A DNA stretch of 64,000 nt from Noviherbaspirillum sp. UKPF54 (lineage in GTDB: Bacteria; Pseudomonadota; Gammaproteobacteria; Burkholderiales; Burkholderiaceae_D): positions 1,798,001-1,862,000 of the forward strand of contig NZ_CP040128.1 of assembly GCF_007874125.1 (NCBI RefSeq), read 5' to 3'. Position numbers and translations under genes: made by a program. The notes beneath the pieces are model-generated. The model searched no databases. It had not been told where the DNA came from and saw only the letters and a list, made by a program, of their open reading frames with translations. This document shows positions 1-7,755 of this stretch, piece after piece. The first letter of the stretch is position 1, and each line of letters begins with the position of its first letter.

Positions 1-189
1 GTCGACAGTTTTCCGGCGCTGGTCGCCGCCACCGTACAGGGCAGCACCGAAACTACGTTCTACGTGCTGGCCGTGTATTTCGGCGCGGTTGGCATCCAGC
101 GCGCACGCCATGCGGTCGGCTGCGCGCTGGCAGCCGACATCGCCGGCGTGATCGCGTCGATCGCGGTTTGTTACTGGTTCTTCGGCTAA
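1..189 (+). CDS. Nucleoside-recognition (SpmA/SpmB-like) membrane protein, C-terminal fragment
   Basis: The first 62 codons of the window read through in frame 1 to TAA, and the start lies outside the window. The fragment carries GSTETTFYVLAVYFGAVGI, then a short basic stretch (QRARHA) and a hydrophobic end (ADIAGVIASIAV), the pattern that ends nucleoside-recognition/spore-maturation family membrane proteins. In non-sporulating proteobacteria these are inner-membrane proteins of unproven function. It converges with mnmH, leaving 26 bp between the stops. The family call rests on the GSTETTFY signature only, because the rest of the protein is not visible. Confidence 0.75.
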   Translation, partial: VDSFPALVAATVQGSTETTFYVLAVYFGAVGIQRARHAVGCALAADIAGVIASIAVCYWFFG

Positions 190-215
190 ATGGCTGAAAA
201 AGGCTGGGCCGATGC

Positions 216-1271
216 TCAGCCGAATCGCGCCTGCAATGTCTCCGCCACCGGCAACAAACCCTGGTGCGACAAGTCGTCGAGCATGAGCTTGGGCGAGGCG
301 TCGATTTCCGGGTAATTGCGCACGATGGAACGGCGGTAGCTCGGATCGTAATGATTACGCATCAGCCGCTCGAACAGTTCCGGCACCCGCTTCTGCCCGG
401 CCAACACCTGCCATTCCTCGAACTCCGCGCCGCCCACCAGAGCGCGCAGATGCGACAGCCGTTCGATCAGCGCAGCCGGATCCTGCTCGAAGTGATGGTA
501 GTCTTCGCGCAGCAGTTGCACCCGTTGCGGCATGGCGGCTTCGACAGCGATGGTCGTTCCCTTTCGCATGGTTGCCAGCAGCAATTCCGGCAACTGCACC
601 TGGCCGACTTTCTTGCTTTCGGCTTCCACCCACACCGGGCGCGCAGGATCGAGTTCGGACAGGCGGCGCAGGAGCAGGCTGTCGAACATCTTTTGCGTCG
701 GTTGCGACTTGCCAGGGACGGCGCCGATGATGGAGCCGCGATGGACGGCAATCCCTTCCAGGTCGAGCACTTGCGCGCCGCGCTCGTGCAATGCATGCAG
801 CAGGCGCGTCTTGCCGCATCCGGTCGATCCCGACAGCACGATGTAACGATAACTGGCGGGCAGGCTTGCGAGCTGTTCGTTGACCCAGCGCCGGTACGTC
901 TTCCAACCTCCCTTGAGCTTTTCGACGCGGTAGCCGATGGTGTCGAGCACGTCGAACCAGACCTTGCTGCGCTTGCCGCCCCGGAAGCAGTAGACCAGGA
1001 TCCTGCTTTTGGCCGGATAGCTGGAGATATGCGTTTCAATATGGCGCGCGATGTTCATCAGCGAATAGCGCGCGCCGAGCCGGTAGGCACCTATCGCGTC
1101 GGTGCGATGCAGCGTGCCGACCTCGGCAAACTCGGCATCGTTGACGACAGGCAGGTTGACGGCGCCGGGGATGTGGTCTTCATCGAATTCGTGCGGGCTG
1201 CGCGCGTCGATGATCAGGTCATAAGATTGGAAATCGAGCATCCCGCCATTGTACGTTTTCTGACGGAACAT
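216..1271 (-). CDS. mnmH: tRNA 2-selenouridine synthase
   Basis: A 351-aa protein of usual family length. It replaces the sulfur of 2-thiouridine at the wobble position (U34) of some tRNAs with selenium, through a geranylated intermediate, using selenophosphate. The N-terminal rhodanese domain has its catalytic Cys95 in YCFRGGKRS. A P-loop (GSTGCGKT, residues 148-155) begins the C-terminal nucleotide-binding half. The start is uncertain: Met11 (position 1241) sits just before the rhodanese strand IDARSPHEF and is also possible, and neither start has a strong Shine-Dalgarno sequence. No selD (selenophosphate synthase) is in this window. Confidence 0.93.
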   Translation of the reverse strand: MFRQKTYNGGMLDFQSYDLIIDARSPHEFDEDHIPGAVNLPVVNDAEFAEVGTLHRTDAIGAYRLGARYSLMNIARHIETHISSYPAKSRILVYCFRGGKRSKVWFDVLDTIGYRVEKLKGGWKTYRRWVNEQLASLPASYRYIVLSGSTGCGKTRLLHALHERGAQVLDLEGIAVHRGSIIGAVPGKSQPTQKMFDSLLLRRLSELDPARPVWVEAESKKVGQVQLPELLLATMRKGTTIAVEAAMPQRVQLLREDYHHFEQDPAALIERLSHLRALVGGAEFEEWQVLAGQKRVPELFERLMRNHYDPSYRRSIVRNYPEIDASPKLMLDDLSHQGLLPVAETLQARFG

Positions 1272-1309
1272 TTCGCATGTTTATGGCAGCGTCCGACGCT
1301 GCGGCGATG

Positions 1310-1561
1310 CTATTTCAGCAACTCGTCGACCATGGCATAACCTTTTTCGAACCCGGCCTGCACCGCCTCCTCGCGGCTCGGGTAATCGCCATTGTCGCCC
1401 GATTCTCCTGTCAGCTCGCTCTCCGATCCGGCGTCTTCGCCGGGCTGGGTAATGCGGACCGTGAAATCCCAGCGCGCCGGAACGTCCGAATGGCGCAACG
1501 CGCTCACGTGCACCTCCATGCCCTTGTACGATTCGGTGCGCCAATCCTGCTTCAGAGCCAT
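1310..1561 (-). CDS. Small conserved-type hypothetical protein (83 aa)
   Basis: Soluble, acidic 83-aa protein starting MALKQDWRTESYKGMEV. The reading frame extends further upstream, but I chose the ATG at 1561 because GGAGGGCG lies 4-11 bases before it. The sequence reads like a small beta-rich domain (VHVSALRH, WDFTVRITQPG) followed by a helix ending in MVDELLK. I do not recognise the family. It lies between mnmH and the acyl-CoA dehydrogenase, on the same strand as both, and may be co-transcribed with the dehydrogenase. Confidence 0.7.
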   Translation of the reverse strand: MALKQDWRTESYKGMEVHVSALRHSDVPARWDFTVRITQPGEDAGSESELTGESGDNGDYPSREEAVQAGFEKGYAMVDELLK

Positions 1562-1645
1562 CGCTCGCCCTCCGGTATGGACAGGTTGAAATCCTAACGC
1601 CGCCGCGCGCTGCGGCATTGAGCCCGCGCACTGGCGGTCGCGCGT

Positions 1646-2896
1646 TCAGGCCAGTTCGGGTGTATTCATGTATGGTAGCGTGGATCCGCGACGTTCGCCG
1701 GCCGCAGCCATTTCCAGCTTCGCCACGGTGCGCAGGTGCACTTCGTCCGGCCCGTCGGCGATGCGCAATACCCGTCCCCAGGTCCACAATTCCGCCAGCG
1801 GCGTATCCGGGCTCATGCCCATCGCGCCGAAGGTTTGCATCGCACGCTCGCAGATGGCGGTCTGCATGCGCGGCACGATGGCCTTGATCATCGCTATTTC
1901 GCGCAACGCCCCCTTGGCGCCGTGGCGGTCGATCAGCCAGGCGGTTTTCAGCACCAGCAGCCGAGCCTGCTCGATTTCCATGCGCGACTGGGCTATCCAG
2001 TCGCCGACCGCGCCGTGCTGGTGCAGGTAGCGCCCGAAGGTGCGGCGCTCGGCGGCCCGCTCGCACATCAGTTCCAGCGCCAGCTCCGCCTGGCCGATGG
2101 AGCGCATGCAGTGATGAATCCGGCCCGGGCCCAGGCGCGCCTGGGCGATCGCGAAACCGGCGCCCTCCTCCCGGATCAGGCTGGAACGCGGCACCCGCGC
2201 GTCGCGAAACACCAGTTCGCAATGGCCGCCCGGAAAATGATGGTTCATCACCGGGATGTCGCGCACCACCTTCAAGCCGGGCGTGTCGAAGGGCACGATC
2301 ACCATGCTCTGGCGACGGTGCGTGTCGGCATCCGGATCGGTCACGCCCATGACGATCGCGAACCGGCACAGCGGATGAGAGGCGCCGGAAATGAACCACT
2401 TGCGGCCGTTGATCACATAGTCGTCGCCGACGCGCCGGATCGATATCTGGATATTGTTCGCATCCGATGACGCCACGTCCGGTTCGCTCATCGCGAAGCA
2501 GGAGCGGATCGTGCCGTCCAGCAGCGGCGCAAGCCATTGCCGGCGCTGCTCAGCGCTGCCGAACATGTGCAGCAGCTCAATATTGCCGGAATCCGGGGCG
2601 CTGCAATTGAAGATCTCGGCGGCCCAGTGCACGCGGCCCATGATTTCCGCCAGCGGCGCATATTCCAGGTTCGTCAACCCCTGCCCGGGCGCATCCGCGT
2701 CCAGCGAAGGCAGGAACAGGTTCCACAAGCCTTCCGATTTCGCGAGTTCCTTCAAGTCTTCCATGCAGGGTGGATGCATATGGCCGGCCTCGACTTCCCG
2801 CCGCCACAGAGGGATGTTCGGCACCACATAGTTATCCATGAAGTCGAGCAGCTTGCGCTGCAATTGCTGCACTTTCGGGGAGTATTCAAAATCCAT
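1646..2896 (-). CDS. Acyl-CoA dehydrogenase (ACAD10/11-like)
   Basis: A 416-aa FAD enzyme that oxidises an acyl-CoA to the 2-enoyl-CoA and passes electrons to electron-transfer flavoprotein. The start at 2896 (MDFEYSPKVQQLQ) gives the usual N-terminus; 30 further codons upstream are open but look non-coding. Visible family blocks are CFAMSEPDVASSDANNI (FAD/substrate loop), INGRKWFISGA in mid-barrel, and the C-terminal helical half with RTFGRYLHQHGAVGDWIAQ and QTFGAMGMSPDTPLAELW. These blocks match the long dehydrogenases related to ACAD11. The substrate chain length cannot be read from sequence. No ETF or thiolase gene is nearby. Confidence 0.9.
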   Translation of the reverse strand: MDFEYSPKVQQLQRKLLDFMDNYVVPNIPLWRREVEAGHMHPPCMEDLKELAKSEGLWNLFLPSLDADAPGQGLTNLEYAPLAEIMGRVHWAAEIFNCSAPDSGNIELLHMFGSAEQRRQWLAPLLDGTIRSCFAMSEPDVASSDANNIQISIRRVGDDYVINGRKWFISGASHPLCRFAIVMGVTDPDADTHRRQSMVIVPFDTPGLKVVRDIPVMNHHFPGGHCELVFRDARVPRSSLIREEGAGFAIAQARLGPGRIHHCMRSIGQAELALELMCERAAERRTFGRYLHQHGAVGDWIAQSRMEIEQARLLVLKTAWLIDRHGAKGALREIAMIKAIVPRMQTAICERAMQTFGAMGMSPDTPLAELWTWGRVLRIADGPDEVHLRTVAKLEMAAAGERRGSTLPYMNTPELA

Positions 2897-3278
2897 GATG
2901 ATCTTTCGCTGTCCGCTCAAAGTCGGGGCCTGAACTGGCGGCCCCGGGGGATTACAGGGAAATCGTATGGCGATCCGTTCCATCATTCAAATGAATAGTT
3001 GTGATTGCATTCGATAAAATTTGCGCATACTATTCAGCTCGCCTCAGGCAAGCCGGCGCCGGCCCGCGCCATGACAGGCTTCGCGCTCCATCCCGGATGG
3101 CGGCAGGCAAGCGAACAGCGTTCGGCGCCCGCTATCGGTCTTTGGATATCATTGACCCAGGTCAATTTTCAGAATGCGCCGTCTGGGCTAAGCTGGCACC
3201 CCATCGAGCCCGGCCTTGCCCATCAGGCATGCCTTTGACGTATCCGGACGCGCTCCACGAGGGCGCTGCAGGACAGGA
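2897..3278. other. Intergenic region between the divergent acyl-CoA dehydrogenase and YitT gene
   Basis: 382 bp holding the promoters of two divergent genes. The YitT-proximal half contains the FNR-type palindrome annotated separately at 3152-3165. Nearer the dehydrogenase is a near-palindrome ATTCAAATGAAT (about 2985-2996) in an AT-rich stretch. It could be an operator for a fatty-acid-type regulator, but I cannot name one. The short open frames here have no homology-like features and I do not call them genes. Confidence 0.5.
3152..3165 (+). promoter_or_regulatory. FNR-type box upstream of the YitT gene
   Basis: TTGACCCAGGTCAA is a perfect inverted repeat of the form TTGAC-N4-GTCAA, close to the FNR/Anr consensus TTGAT-N4-ATCAA. 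It ends 113 bp before the YitT start codon. The window encodes an FNR protein with all four cluster cysteines, so a cognate regulator exists. Activation under oxygen limitation is inferred. Confidence 0.6.
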
Positions 3279-3956
3279 ATGAACATGACATCTGGAACAT
3301 CCGATATGAACGCATCCACGACAGCTGACGCCGTCCCGCAGGGAGCGGCTACTCCCGCCGCCTTGGCCCGCCACACCTTGTTCGAAGACGCCCAGGCGCT
3401 GCTGTCCGGGACGCTGCTTGTTTCGCTCGGGGTTGCCATGCTGGGCAAGGCGCACCTGATTACGGGCGGGACGGTTGGCCTGGCCTTCCTGCTGCACTAT
3501 GTCACCGGCATCAGCTTCGGCAAGCTGTTTTTCGCTCTCAACCTGCCGTTCTACTATCTCGCCGTGAAGAAGATGGGCTGGAAATTCACCATCAAGACCT
3601 TCACTGCGATCCTGCTGCTATCTGGCATGTCGGAAGTGCTGCCGGCAGTGTTCAATATGGACACTATTCACCCGGCGTATGCCGCGACGATGGGAGGCCT
3701 GCTGTGCGGAGTCGGGCTGCTCGTGCTGTTCCGCCACAAGGCCAGCCTGGGTGGCTTCAACGTGATGGTGCTGTATCTGCAGGAACGTTACGGACTGCGC
3801 GCCGGCGTGGTGCAGCTCGTGCTCGACGGCGCCATCATGCTCGCCTCGCTGCCGATGATTTCTCCCGGCGCGGTCGCCATCTCGCTGATCGGCGCCGCAG
3901 TCCTGAACATGACGCTGGCGGTCAACCATCGGCCGGGCCGTTACATGGCGATCTGA
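3279..3956 (+). CDS. YitT family membrane protein (DUF161)
   Basis: A 225-aa integral membrane protein with about five hydrophobic segments, including the family block GKAHLITGGTVGLAFLLHYVTGISFGK and a central glycine-rich membrane segment GLLCGVGLLVLF followed by RHKASLGGFN. The start at 3279 is preceded by AGGACAGG; Met codons at 3285 and 3306 are alternatives. YitT proteins are predicted transporters of unknown substrate. An FNR-type palindrome 113 bp upstream suggests low-oxygen induction. A hairpin terminator follows the stop, so the gene is probably monocistronic. Confidence 0.85.
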   Translation: MNMTSGTSDMNASTTADAVPQGAATPAALARHTLFEDAQALLSGTLLVSLGVAMLGKAHLITGGTVGLAFLLHYVTGISFGKLFFALNLPFYYLAVKKMGWKFTIKTFTAILLLSGMSEVLPAVFNMDTIHPAYAATMGGLLCGVGLLVLFRHKASLGGFNVMVLYLQERYGLRAGVVQLVLDGAIMLASLPMISPGAVAISLIGAAVLNMTLAVNHRPGRYMAI

Positions 3957-4008
3957 CCATCACCGGTTGCCGGACTTGTGCCGGCCGCCGCCATCGATTT
4001 TCCTCGTT

Positions 4009-4041
4009 GCGCCGGGCTGATACCCCGGCGCTTCTGTTTTT
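4009..4041 (+). terminator. Rho-independent terminator after the YitT gene
   Basis: GCGCCGGG pairs with CCCGGCGC around a 7-nt loop and is followed by TTCTGTTTTT. It lies 53 bp after the YitT stop codon and isolates that gene from the lipoprotein gene downstream. Confidence 0.8.
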
Positions 4042-4214
4042 GCCGATGCAAAAACGTGACCGCTCCCCGCTTCAATGAATTTGAAGGAAAACGCGATACC
4101 AGGGCCTGCTTCATATTGTCTATTTATTTGATTTAGGGCAATATGTTCGTCCGAATATATTTTCCGTTACATTTTCCGGCACCCGCAGCCGGCTTCATTT
4201 TTTAGGAGAATTAG

Positions 4215-4736
4215 ATGCGTACATTGAAGACCCTTCCCCTGCTGGTGTCGAGCATCTGCCTGCTGGCAGCCTGCAGCACCGCGACCAAGGTCAGCGAACC
4301 GACCACTGCCGCCGCTCCGGCAGCACCGGCAACCGATTCCCGCACCGTTGCCACCGTCAACGCCGGTACCGTCGATCCGCTGAACGATCCGAAGGGCGCG
4401 CTGGCCAAGCGTAGCGTGTATTTCGATTTCGATCAGTACACCGTCAAGGACCAGTTCAAGCCCGTGGTGACCGCGCACGCCGGCTACCTGACGAACAACA
4501 AGACCCGCAAGATCGTCATCCAGGGTAACACCGACGAGCGCGGCAGCAGCGAGTACAACCTGGCGCTGGGCCAGAAGCGCGCCGAAGCTGTGCGCAAGTC
4601 GCTCGCCGCGATGGGCGTGACTGATGCACAGATGGAAGCCGTTTCCTTTGGTAAGGAAAAGCCGAAGGCAACCGGCAGCGATGAAGCCGCGTGGGCTGAG
4701 AACCGCCGCGCCGATATCGTGTACGGCGCAAAGTAA
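4215..4736 (+). CDS. OmpA-domain lipoprotein, Pal-like
   Basis: A 173-aa outer-membrane lipoprotein. The signal peptide ends in lipobox LAAC (residues 17-20), followed by an Ala/Pro/Thr linker (about 21-60) and an OmpA-like peptidoglycan-binding domain. The domain has YFDFDQYTV, the Asp of GNTDERGSSEYNLALGQKRA that contacts diaminopimelate, and the terminal NRRADIVY. AGGAGA sits 7 bases before ATG. Length and domain order match Pal, but Pal genes normally follow tolB, and here there are no tol genes. This may be a second Pal paralogue, or a tol-unlinked pal. The function, tethering the outer membrane to peptidoglycan, is inferred from the family. Confidence 0.88.
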   Translation: MRTLKTLPLLVSSICLLAACSTATKVSEPTTAAAPAAPATDSRTVATVNAGTVDPLNDPKGALAKRSVYFDFDQYTVKDQFKPVVTAHAGYLTNNKTRKIVIQGNTDERGSSEYNLALGQKRAEAVRKSLAAMGVTDAQMEAVSFGKEKPKATGSDEAAWAENRRADIVYGAK

Positions 4737-4750
4737 TCTGCTGTAGCGCG

Positions 4751-5968
4751 TCAATGAGCCTGCGTCTGAATTTTCAGGCGCAGGCGATGCCTGAAGTTGA
4801 GCGCCACCGCCAGCACGCCGACGGCGCCGCTGGAAATAGCCGCCGCGGTCCCGGACCGCATCACCAGCCAGCCGGCGCACGCCACGCCCGTCGACTGTCC
4901 CAGAAAAAAGCACGACGCAAACGCCGACACCGCCGCGCCCCTGCGCTCCGGCGCCATCTGGGTCGCGTTGATCTGCAGCGTATTGTGCAGCATGTAAAAG
5001 CCTAGCCCGCAGCAGAAACATCCCGGCACGGCCCACCACCACACCGGCGCCAGCCCGATCGCCAGCAGCGACAGCGCGATCAGGATCCCGCCCCATAGCG
5101 ACAACCCTGTTTCGCCCAGCCTGTTGACGAGCAGGCGCGAGCTGACGGCGAACAGCAGGCCGCCGAATCCGAACAGCATAACCAGCGCGCCGGCCGCGGA
5201 AAGCGCGAGTCCGAATACATGGTGCAGATGGGATGCAATGAAGGCGAACGCGCCATACAGAAAGCCTCCCTCCAGAAACACGGTGACCAGCACCACGCGC
5301 GCCCACGGCCGCGCCAGCACTTGGCGAAACTCGGAAACCACGCGCGCGGCAGGCGAGCCTTCGGCCTTGTGCGTGACGCGCGCGTGCGCCGGCAGGCGCC
5401 GGTTCAGCCGCAGCAGCCCGACGCTCACGGCCAGGAAAATGGCGGCAATCACGAAAAACGGCAGGCGCCAATTCCGGTGATCGGCGGCGATCCCGCCGCC
5501 CAGCACGCCGGTGGAAAGCCCGAGGATCTGCCCGATCAGGAAGCGCGCCAGCACCGGCTGGCGCTCATGATACGGCACCACGTCGCCGATCCATGCCATG
5601 GACAAGGGAATGATGGCGGCGGCGGTGGCCCCGGCCAGCAGGCGCGCCGCCAACAGCAGAGGAAAGCCGGGCGCCAGCCCGCACAGCACGGCGGTCAGTG
5701 CGCAGGCGGCACTGCCGCAGCCCACCACGAAATACTTGCCGTAGCGGTCGCCGACCGGCCCGAAGAATAATTGCGACAAGCCGTAGGCAACGGCGAAAAA
5801 CGTGATGACGTAGGAGGCAGCGCCGAGAGACACGCCGAACTCGCCGGCCAAATGGGGCAGCAAGGGATCGGTCACGCGCAGCGAGATGCCGCTGGCGAAT
5901 GCAGCGAGTGACAGCAGAGGAACGGCGGTGACGGGAATGGACTGGGCGGAGGCGGATTCCGTATGCAT
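4751..5968 (-). CDS. MFS transporter (drug/sugar efflux type)
   Basis: A 405-aa major facilitator with about 12 hydrophobic segments. The motif-A loop is GPVGDRYGKYFVV between TM2 and TM3, and ARLLAGATAAAIIPLSMAWIGDVVP corresponds to TM4-5. The start at 5968 (MHTESASAQ) puts a short polar N-terminus ahead of TM1; the frame is open to 6040, but that extension is low-complexity and no start has a clear ribosome site. The substrate is not predictable. It converges with the Pal-like gene, with 14 bp between the stops, and lies downstream of pirin on the same strand. Confidence 0.87.
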   Translation of the reverse strand: MHTESASAQSIPVTAVPLLSLAAFASGISLRVTDPLLPHLAGEFGVSLGAASYVITFFAVAYGLSQLFFGPVGDRYGKYFVVGCGSAACALTAVLCGLAPGFPLLLAARLLAGATAAAIIPLSMAWIGDVVPYHERQPVLARFLIGQILGLSTGVLGGGIAADHRNWRLPFFVIAAIFLAVSVGLLRLNRRLPAHARVTHKAEGSPAARVVSEFRQVLARPWARVVLVTVFLEGGFLYGAFAFIASHLHHVFGLALSAAGALVMLFGFGGLLFAVSSRLLVNRLGETGLSLWGGILIALSLLAIGLAPVWWWAVPGCFCCGLGFYMLHNTLQINATQMAPERRGAAVSAFASCFFLGQSTGVACAGWLVMRSGTAAAISSGAVGVLAVALNFRHRLRLKIQTQAH

Positions 5969-6107
5969 CGGGGGATGGTGGCTATGGCGGTTCGGGAGGT
6001 GCGCCGTTGCGGCGAACGCGGCTGCCGCCATTGTAGCCAATGTGCCGCTGGCATGCCGGCGGCCGGAACGGGAAAGGCCGCCGATTCACCAGAACCGCCG
6101 GCTGGCG

Positions 6108-6983
6108 TCACATGGCGGGCTGTACGAACTTCCCGCTCTGGAAATCGACAATCGCCTGTTCGATTTCCGCGCTGGTATTCATTACAAACGGGCCGTACTG
6201 GGCGATCGGTTCGTTCAACGGCCGCCCCGCCAGCAGGAGAAAACGAGCGCCATCCGGGCCGGCGCCGACCTCGATGCCGGAACCGGGCGACAGCACGCCC
6301 ACCTGATGGGTGCCGAGCGCACGCGGCGCATCCGCCCCCACCTGCAGACTGCCTTCGTACAGGTAGACGAAAGCGTGATAATCGTGGCGCACCGGATGGC
6401 TGAACCGCGCACCGGGAGCCAGTTCGATATCGAGATACAGCGGATCGGTCGACAAGCCCTGGATCGGCCCCGCCACCTGCCGTTCGCCGGCGTGCAAGGT
6501 TCCGGCGATGACCTTGGCGCGTCCGCCCTCGAATTCGACTAACGGGATCTGGTCCGGCTGGATGTCACGATAGCCGGCCGCCTTCATCTTTTCCTTCGCG
6601 GGCAGATTGATCCAAAGCTGGAAGCCGCGCATGCGCCCCTGTTCCTGCTGCGGCATTTCCGAATGGATGATGCCGCGCCCCGCCGTCATCCACTGCACGC
6701 CGCCGCCCTTCAGGTCGCCCTGGTTGCCGAGATGGTCTTCATGGCGCATGTGCCCGTCCAGCATGTAGGTCACGGTTTCGAAACCGCGGTGCGGATGGGC
6801 CGGGAAGCCGGCGATGTAGTCGCCCGGATTATCGGATGAAAATTCGTCAAGCATCAGGAACGGGTCCAGGCGCGTGCCCTGCCCGCGTCCAAGGCTGCGG
6901 CGCAGCTTGACTCCGGCGCCGTCGGAGGTGGCGATCGCTTCGATGATACGTTGCAAGGTGCGAACCTGGTTAGTCGTTTCCAT
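6108..6983 (-). CDS. Pirin family protein
   Basis: A 291-aa bicupin. The N-terminal cupin has the metal-site signature PHPHRGFETVTYMLDGHMRHEDH and then GGGVQWMTAGRGIIHSEMP, which supplies the further metal ligands. The C-terminal cupin is HDYHAFVYLYEGSLQVG. Bacterial pirins bind Fe(II); some have quercetin 2,3-dioxygenase activity and others act as redox cofactors. GAAAGA precedes the ATG. It is 36 bp downstream of azoR on the same strand, so the two are probably one unit, divergent from a LysR gene. The pairing suggests a role in quinone or electrophile stress (inference). Confidence 0.92.
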   Translation of the reverse strand: METTNQVRTLQRIIEAIATSDGAGVKLRRSLGRGQGTRLDPFLMLDEFSSDNPGDYIAGFPAHPHRGFETVTYMLDGHMRHEDHLGNQGDLKGGGVQWMTAGRGIIHSEMPQQEQGRMRGFQLWINLPAKEKMKAAGYRDIQPDQIPLVEFEGGRAKVIAGTLHAGERQVAGPIQGLSTDPLYLDIELAPGARFSHPVRHDYHAFVYLYEGSLQVGADAPRALGTHQVGVLSPGSGIEVGAGPDGARFLLLAGRPLNEPIAQYGPFVMNTSAEIEQAIVDFQSGKFVQPAM

Positions 6984-7019
6984 GATGCTCTTTCTTCGTT
7001 CGATACAAGATCTCGTTTT

Positions 7020-7640
7020 TCAGGCAGCCGCGCGCATCGGTTCCGCCAGTTGCCGGATCGATGCCGATGCGGCGTTCAGCGCAGACTGCTTGCTCTCTTC
7101 GCCCATGTTCAACCCTTCTGCGTACACGAATTCCACGTCGGTGATACCGATGAAGCGCAGGAAATCGCGCACATAGCCGGTCTGCGTGTCGAGCGCGCTA
7201 CCAGCATACAGGCCGCCGCGCGTGGCGAAGACATAGACCTTCTTGCCAGTCAGCAAACCCACCGGGCCGGTCTCGGTATACCGGAACGTGACGCCCGCAC
7301 GCGCTACATGGTCGAAATAGGCTTTGAGCGTGGACGGCACGCCGAAGTTGTACATCGGCAGTCCGAGCGCGATCACGTCGGCCTGGCGCAATTCTTCGAT
7401 CAGCGTATCCGAAAAATCGACCACCGCCTGCTGCTGCGCGGTGCGCTCTTCCGGCTTGGCCAGGAAGGCGCCGAAGCGTTGCGCATCGAGGTGCGGCACC
7501 GGCGCGGCCGCAAGATCGCGCGTCACCACCGTTCCTTGCGGATTAGCCTCGCGCCAGGCGGCGACGAATTGATCGGACAGGCGGCTCGACTGACCGTTAT
7601 TGGAAAACAGGCTGGCGTTGATTTGAAGCAATGTCGTCAT
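7020..7640 (-). CDS. azoR: FMN-dependent NADH-azoreductase
   Basis: A 206-aa flavodoxin-fold enzyme that reduces quinones and azo dyes by two-electron transfer from NAD(P)H, lowering quinone stress. Family blocks are INASLFSNNGQSSRLSDQF (phosphate-binding loop of FMN), GLPMYNFGVPSTLKAYFDHV and ATRGGLYAG. GAGGAGTATTCAA precedes the ATG at 7640. It is transcribed divergently from a LysR regulator, with a perfect T-N11-A palindrome in the shared region, and is followed by pirin. This arrangement indicates LysR control. Confidence 0.95.
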   Translation of the reverse strand: MTTLLQINASLFSNNGQSSRLSDQFVAAWREANPQGTVVTRDLAAAPVPHLDAQRFGAFLAKPEERTAQQQAVVDFSDTLIEELRQADVIALGLPMYNFGVPSTLKAYFDHVARAGVTFRYTETGPVGLLTGKKVYVFATRGGLYAGSALDTQTGYVRDFLRFIGITDVEFVYAEGLNMGEESKQSALNAASASIRQLAEPMRAAA

Positions 7641-7723
7641 TTGAATACTCCTCGAGTTGGTTCGGTAAGTCCATTAAACTATTTATTCAGTCGATAAAAA
7701 AGTAGAATATTTAGCGTTAATCA

Positions 7724-7738
7724 ATCTATTTAATAGAT
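7724..7738. promoter_or_regulatory. Candidate LysR operator in the azoR/LysR divergent promoter
   Basis: ATCTATTTAATAGAT is a perfect palindrome of seven-base arms around one base and contains the LysR-type T-N11-A form. It ends 17 bp before the LysR start codon. A related half-site (CTATTTA) lies about 45 bp away towards azoR. The assignment to this LysR protein is inferred from position. Confidence 0.55.
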
Positions 7739-7755
7739 AATTAAAGCGAAAGAGC

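Noticed and set aside
264..1340. 358-codon open frame opposite mnmH
   Set aside because: It is an antisense shadow of mnmH, whose rhodanese and P-loop motifs are clear. Long antisense frames are common in high-GC DNA.
4128..4141. TTGATTTAGGGCAA upstream of the Pal-like gene as an FNR box
   Set aside because: The second half is GGCAA instead of RTCAA, and the gene has no clear link to low oxygen, so I left it unannotated.
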